DNA of 64,000 nucleotides from Talpa occidentalis (taxonomy: Eukaryota > Chordata > Mammalia > Eulipotyphla > Talpidae): the NCBI RefSeq assembly GCF_014898055.3, contig NW_023601433.1, positions 71,407,683 through 71,471,682 on the forward strand, in the 5' to 3' direction. Positions 59,614 through 64,000 of this stretch are shown here, in pieces. Under the pieces are notes generated by a model. It was not told where the DNA came from. It worked only from the letters and a program-made list of their open reading frames with translations, and made no database searches. How positions within the stretch are numbered: position 1 is the stretch's first letter; every line of letters begins with the position of its first letter. The position numbers and the translations under genes are program-made.

Positions 59614-59659
59614 GCTCCAGATTTCTATGTGCAGATGAAATGGGAATTCACCAGCTGGG
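59614..59659 (+). CDS. ANKRD13A: ANKRD13A coding exon 4 (46 nt, residues 119-133)
   Basis: Small exon, with acceptor gtccttcag| and donor TGGG|GTGAGT, encoding APDFYVQMKWEFTSW plus one base. This is the conserved entry to the ANKRD13 core domain. It is identical to human as remembered. Confidence 0.95.
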
Positions 59660-60838
59660 GTGAGTGACTGTGGACTAATAATTCATTTTTATTTCCAAGT
59701 TTATTTAGCCTGAATATATGTGTGTGTGTGTGTGTGTTTATTTTTCCTTAATAAAAGTTACATGTAATTTTTTTTAATCTAGGAAATGCGTAGATGAGAA
59801 TAAGAAAAGAAATTCATCTGAGCTGCATTTAAGTACAGCTACTATTAGTGCTTTGATAATTCCCTTCCAGTCTTTTCCTCCATGCATAGGACTTTTTCTC
59901 CCAAGCACCCACAAATAGAATATATAGATAATTTTCTCTTTCTTTTGCCACTTATATTCATAAGTGACTGACTTGTATCTATATTATTAATTTTTTAATA
60001 TCTGTTTAAATGGCTACTATTTTAGTAAGTAGATTTACCAAAATCTAGTTACTTGTTTCCTTCTGTATTTCAGCTTAATTCTTTTAAATTAAATTCTCCA
60101 AGGAAGAAGAGGAGATGAATATTGGAATAGCTTATTTTTTTAACAAAGTGAATCTTACATAGGGCAAATTGACAGTCACATTTTCATAGATGTTGTATTT
60201 TTATTTCTTGCACATCAGTTAATAGCAGCTCCTGACTCCCAGATTTTTAGTCATTTTCTTTTCCAGACTAGTTTCTTCCCTTTCAGGCAAGAAATCATAT
60301 TTGTAATTAAACACATAAATGATGTAAAAAGTATATAAAGAAGAGAAGTTCAGATTCTTCTGGGAAACTAATAAGTTCTTTTCTAATGTAAATCATTGCT
60401 CTGATTTTAGGTTTTATTAAAGAGTGGCATATTTTAGACATTTGATATTTTGAATGGTGAATATGACAATATGATGGGCCACAGCCATATGGCAGGAGTA
60501 GCACGAGTGAGTGAGAAAGGCCAGATGGACACACTCAAGCGCTGATGGCAGTCAATACGAGGGGTCCATTTGGGGATGGAGAATACTCTTGGGAGATTCA
60601 TTTAGAGGTTTTTCTCTGCACATGACTTACATCTGTACTTTTATTAAGAGCTATACAACAGAAGGTCCATTTTAATTTATGTATTTTTTTAAGAGTAACT
60701 TCCTATGTAAAAATGTACGGGAGCCTAGTCCAGTTCTATATGATGGTCACCATCTTGCAACTCCCATTCATGAAAATGTGAATCCCAATTTCTGCTTGGC
60801 CCTCAGGTTTTTCTCAGTTGTGTGTTTCTCTTCTGCAG
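59660..60838. other. ANKRD13A intron 4
   Basis: AT-rich, with a short TG repeat at about 59719-59737. No transposon or exon recognised. Confidence 0.6.
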
Positions 60839-60982
60839 TGCCCTTAGTTTCCAGAATATGTCCGAATGATGTCTGTCGCATTTGGAAAAGTGGTGCCAAG
60901 CTGCGTGTCGATATCACATTGCTGGGATTTGAGAACATGAGCTGGATAAGAGGGAGGCGTAGTTTTATATTTAAGGGAGAAG
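60839..60982 (+). CDS. ANKRD13A: ANKRD13A coding exon 5 (residues 134-181)
   Basis: 144 nt, with acceptor cttctgcag| and donor GAAG|GTGAGT. It encodes [20 protein letters not shown], then [20 protein letters not shown] and RSFIFKGE, the signature block of the GPCR-chaperone-type domain. Confidence 0.97.
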
Positions 60983-61635
60983 GTGAGTGAGTCCATTGTA
61001 GTAATCACTGCTGATGCTAAGTGATGGTGGGATTTCTAACCTTCAGAATGCATTCTTATTTATGTGCCTTTTCTTACCCTGCCCAGAACATGTTTTTGGG
61101 TTTTTTTGGTTATTCTTATTAACTATTCAGCGCTCAATCTCTATATCATATTTCTTGTCTCCAGAGTGGTCTTGATTGTGTGACTTGCCACCCAGCACAG
61201 TTACCCTTTGACATGTATCTGTCTTAGATTCCTTTTGAGTACAAGACTCTGTCTTATATTTCTTTACATTCTCTCCATAATCAGGCATGACCCTCCTAAT
61301 GGAGGGTGAGAAATGGCATTACTAACTCTGTCATTTATATTAATTATATAATCATATATCTAAAAAAGCACATGGAGTTTTGTTGTTAATAAAGAAATTA
61401 CTTTAAACATCTGTATCTTTGGGAAAGATGGTCCATAGCCTCCTAGATGTTGCGGAAAACTGGCTAGGTAATCCTTGTGCAGGTAGGTCATTGATACTCA
61501 GTAGTCTTTAGGGTTTATCACATTGCCCCCTGAGGGGGTTGGGGGATGGACTTGAAAGATGATGCCTTTTAACTAAGACTTTCTTGTTTTGCATTTTTGC
61601 ATTGTGCTCAGTTACACCCTTGTTTTCACTAACAG

Positions 61636-61825
61636 ACAATTGGGCAGAGTTGATGGAAGTCAACCATGATGACAAAGTGGTCACCACCGAACACTTTGAC
61701 CTTTCCCAGGAAATGGAGCGCCTCAGTCTGGACTTGATGAAGCCAAAAAGCAGGGAGGTTGAGAGGCGGCTCACAAGCCCAGTCATTAACACCAGCCTTG
61801 ATACTAAAAATATTGCTTTTGAAAG
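61636..61825 (+). CDS. ANKRD13A: ANKRD13A coding exon 6 (residues 182-244)
   Basis: 190 nt, with acceptor cactaacag| and donor GAAAG|GTATGA. It encodes [20 protein letters not shown], then [20 protein letters not shown] and [20 protein letters not shown], ending AFE plus two bases of the next Arg codon. Confidence 0.97.
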
Positions 61826-62841
61826 GTATGAATTTAGATTCTGTATTTTAATGTCTAATCCTTTTGCCAGTATAATAGTGGCTCATATATATGAATTGGA
61901 AATTATAGATGGACTGGGATTATTCTAATATGGCATAAGAAATACTAGTGGGTTTTAAAGTTGATCTCAGCTGCAGTCAAATAGAAACCATAGCTGACAT
62001 CCTCACTCATATCATTTTTATAGCACATTGATTCAGTCTTGGAAAATTGTCTTCATATTCTTTTATGGGCCCTTTCTAATGGTGTTTACTTAAATTTTAT
62101 TTTTGTTTTGGTGTTTGGGGAGCCACAAGACTCCCTAGTTCCAAACTGTGGCTCTCAGAAGGTCCAAAAGCTAGAACTGATCCAGTATTAAATGTAGTTA
62201 TACTGATACTGGCCAGTCAAATTCACACTTATGTGGTTAGATGCGGTTCTCTTCGCCCCTGTGAGGCCTAATTGTCTAGAGCAAGAGTCTGGAAAGGGTT
62301 CAGTTCTATTCCAGACTCTACCAGAAGAAACCTCGGAGAGGTCTGTGCCTTGGCTAACCTGGATGAGAACACCCTCTCTGGTCACCTGCCTCTGGCCCAC
62401 CCAGAGGGGCAAGGGCCTTTGTAAGGGAAGCAAAGGCTGGCACAGCTGTAGCTGAAGTGTTTCTAGTCTAGAATGCCATGACCCAAGGGAGTCCATAAGA
62501 GCCGAGTGTTTGCCTAGGATGTCACATCCAGCTCTCTGTAAGCCAAAGCAGCATAGCATAACCCAAGCTAACATGGACATCATTATCCTGGGTGTAGACT
62601 TTGTTTTCTCCTGAAGGATATATTAACTGGCCTCTTTTCCTTCTTTGTTTCTAATATAAAATTTGTTAGTAAAACAAAGAGTTTTTTGTTAATCAAACAT
62701 GAAACATATTCGCACCCTTTTCTAATTTCCAAGCTTGAAATTAGAGTATCTGCTATGGTAGAAGAGAAAAACCCAAATGCCATCCTGGTGGGGTCCAGGT
62801 ACTGCTGATGATTTGGTAGTGACACTCCTGAAAGCAGGGTC

Positions 62842-62894
62842 CACACCCCCCACACACACCCTCACCCCCCACTCCCACCCCCCCCCCACCCCCG
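62842..62894. repeat. C-rich low-complexity tract
   Basis: Five or more C runs of 3-11 separated by A or T on the plus strand. The minus strand, which is not the transcribed RNA of ANKRD13A, could form G-quadruplexes; the plus strand could form an i-motif. Confidence 0.85.
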
Positions 62895-63014
62895 TCACCA
62901 GCCTCCTCACATCGGTCTTGCCAGGTGATGGCTGTTGTCTTCAGGGACAGCAGGGTTTAAGGACTGACTGTGGCACCCCTGGAAAGGTTTTGGAAGGACA
63001 TTTCCAGGCTTTGG

Positions 63015-63180
63015 CATATACTTCTACAGATGGGGAAGCTGCAAGATAGGGCTGCCCTCACTGCCAAAACCAGCAGCAGAGCTGAGATTTGGAAGATCTG
63101 GGTGTCACTTGAGGACTACTTAATAACTGTGGCTTTGGGTCACGGTTTCAATCTCTCATGTTTCTGTTTCCTTAGCTGAA
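63015..63180 (-). mobile_element. MIR relic
   Basis: 'acagatggggaagctgcaag' and 'cagcagagctgagatttgga' match the antisense MIR core. Confidence 0.5.
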
Positions 63181-64000
63181 AGAGGAAAGAATCAATCTAG
63201 AGATGGCTCTCTGAAGTCCACGCCTCTCAGATGTTATGGGAAGAGCCACTGTTCCCTCTGGTCTGGCCAAGTTGCTCGAGTCATTGTCAAGTGTTATTTA
63301 TAAAGAGACTGTGATGGTGACTGTCTATACCCCACTGAGAGTAGATGAGAAATAATAGCATGTACCATTTGTACCAGGGACTAAGGCACATTTTGTATTT
63401 GTATGGTCACTAGGCTTTCAAACAGTTCAAGCTAATCCTTCTTTTGTAACTGACTGGCGGTTGCTGAGACAGAATTTCTAGAAGACAGCTGCTTTTCTGG
63501 TGGTACTTAGAATTAAAGAAGTGATCAGTGAGCTTGTACATCAGGTGAGGATTTGAGCCGCTCTTGAATGTGAGGTTTGCTGGTAGAACAAGTGTGCCCA
63601 CGTCTTTCTTACTGGAGGTGTGAGTGTTCATTTGATTGAATGTGGAAGATGTGGCTTTTACATCACAACAGTCATTTTGTTCCATTTCTTTCTTCTGACT
63701 TCTTCCTGGCAGCTTGGTGCTTGCAAATTAATATCCTTCCCACATGAAGTTTTGGCCTGCTAGTATTTGCTCTCTGATTGTAGTTTGGATTTTTCTCTCC
63801 TCTGAAAGCTTATGCTTTGCCCACCTTAAACAAACCTTTCCTGCACCCTCAGATCCATCAAAGCCTCCAGAAGGCTCAGTAATTGCTGCGGTGTGGTAGG
63901 CTCAGTGGGGACAGACAGAGATGAAAGTGGCAAGAGAGGGAAGCTTGTTTTGTCGCCTTCAGTGCCTCTGGATGTAAAGTTAATCGGGGCCCAAGAAGTT

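Larger units (their letters stand above)
46354..64000 (+). other. ANKRD13A: ANKRD13A gene, 5' part (six coding exons)
   Basis: ANKRD13A is a peripheral membrane protein. It uses C-terminal ubiquitin-interacting motifs to bind ubiquitinated receptors such as EGFR and control their endocytosis. The exons here encode two ankyrin repeats (residues about 40-102) and the first part of the conserved GPCR-chaperone-type domain (from about residue 158) seen across the ANKRD13 family. The ubiquitin-interacting motifs, in the last quarter of the about 590-residue human protein, are outside the window. Exon 7 was not found in 61826-64000. All joins keep frame. Confidence 0.96.
61826..64000. other. ANKRD13A intron 6 (partial)
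   Basis: No exon found. It contains a C-rich, low-complexity block at 62842-62894 (a G-quadruplex candidate on the minus strand) and a possible MIR relic at about 63015-63180. The remainder is unrecognised. Confidence 0.65.

Overview
This is nuclear DNA of a placental mammal. It contains most of two neighbouring, divergently transcribed protein-coding genes. The minus strand carries GIT2 (ARF GTPase-activating protein GIT2). Eighteen coding exons run from the ATG at 43688 down to 1972, encoding residues 1-667 plus two bases of the next codon. The last exons, about 92 residues in the human protein, lie beyond the left edge. The plus strand carries ANKRD13A (ankyrin repeat domain 13A). Six coding exons run from the ATG at 46354 to 61825, encoding residues 1-244, and the rest lies beyond the right edge. 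Every splice junction listed was placed by reading GT/GC...AG borders, and the reading frame is kept through every join. The gene pair and order match human 12q24.11 as I recall it.

The two start codons are 2.67 kb apart and each sits in its own CpG-rich block (about 43.17-43.87 kb and 45.93-46.50 kb). Both genes look TATA-less and housekeeping-like. Both encode ankyrin-repeat proteins that act in receptor endocytosis: GIT2 through ARF GTPases and the PIX/PAK/paxillin system, ANKRD13A through ubiquitinated surface receptors. Their adjacency is suggestive but not proof of a functional link.

The remaining sequence is intron and intergenic DNA. GIT2 intron 7 (22583-31736) is largely one old antisense L1 of about 5.4 kb, broken by five SINE insertions, one of which carries a further nested SINE, and by an RPL9 processed pseudogene. 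ANKRD13A intron 1 (46450-55882) holds a second antisense L1 fragment split by a 601-bp solo LTR with a 4-bp target duplication. Sixteen tRNA-derived SINEs are present, most with clear target-site duplications, and thirteen of them lie between 23.2 and 41.4 kb. Older MIR, L2, hAT-type and Tigger-type relics are scattered throughout.

The SINE consensus has a head like 'cctcc(c/t)(t/c)ggtggcgca', a tRNA-like box B, and a tail of 'aaataaataaatctt'. It is not primate Alu, rodent B1/B2, carnivore SINEC, pig PRE-1 or cetartiodactyl CHR. From memory it most resembles SINEs of rhinolophoid bats, so a horseshoe or roundleaf bat is my tentative guess; only a laurasiatherian-type mammal is reasonably safe.

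I found no novel gene system. The points most worth checking are: a GC-AG intron in each gene; complementary UG/CA repeats flanking GIT2 exon 11; head-to-head SINE pairs in GIT2 introns; a three-layer retroposon nest; and an unassigned protein-like ORF antisense to GIT2 intron 15.
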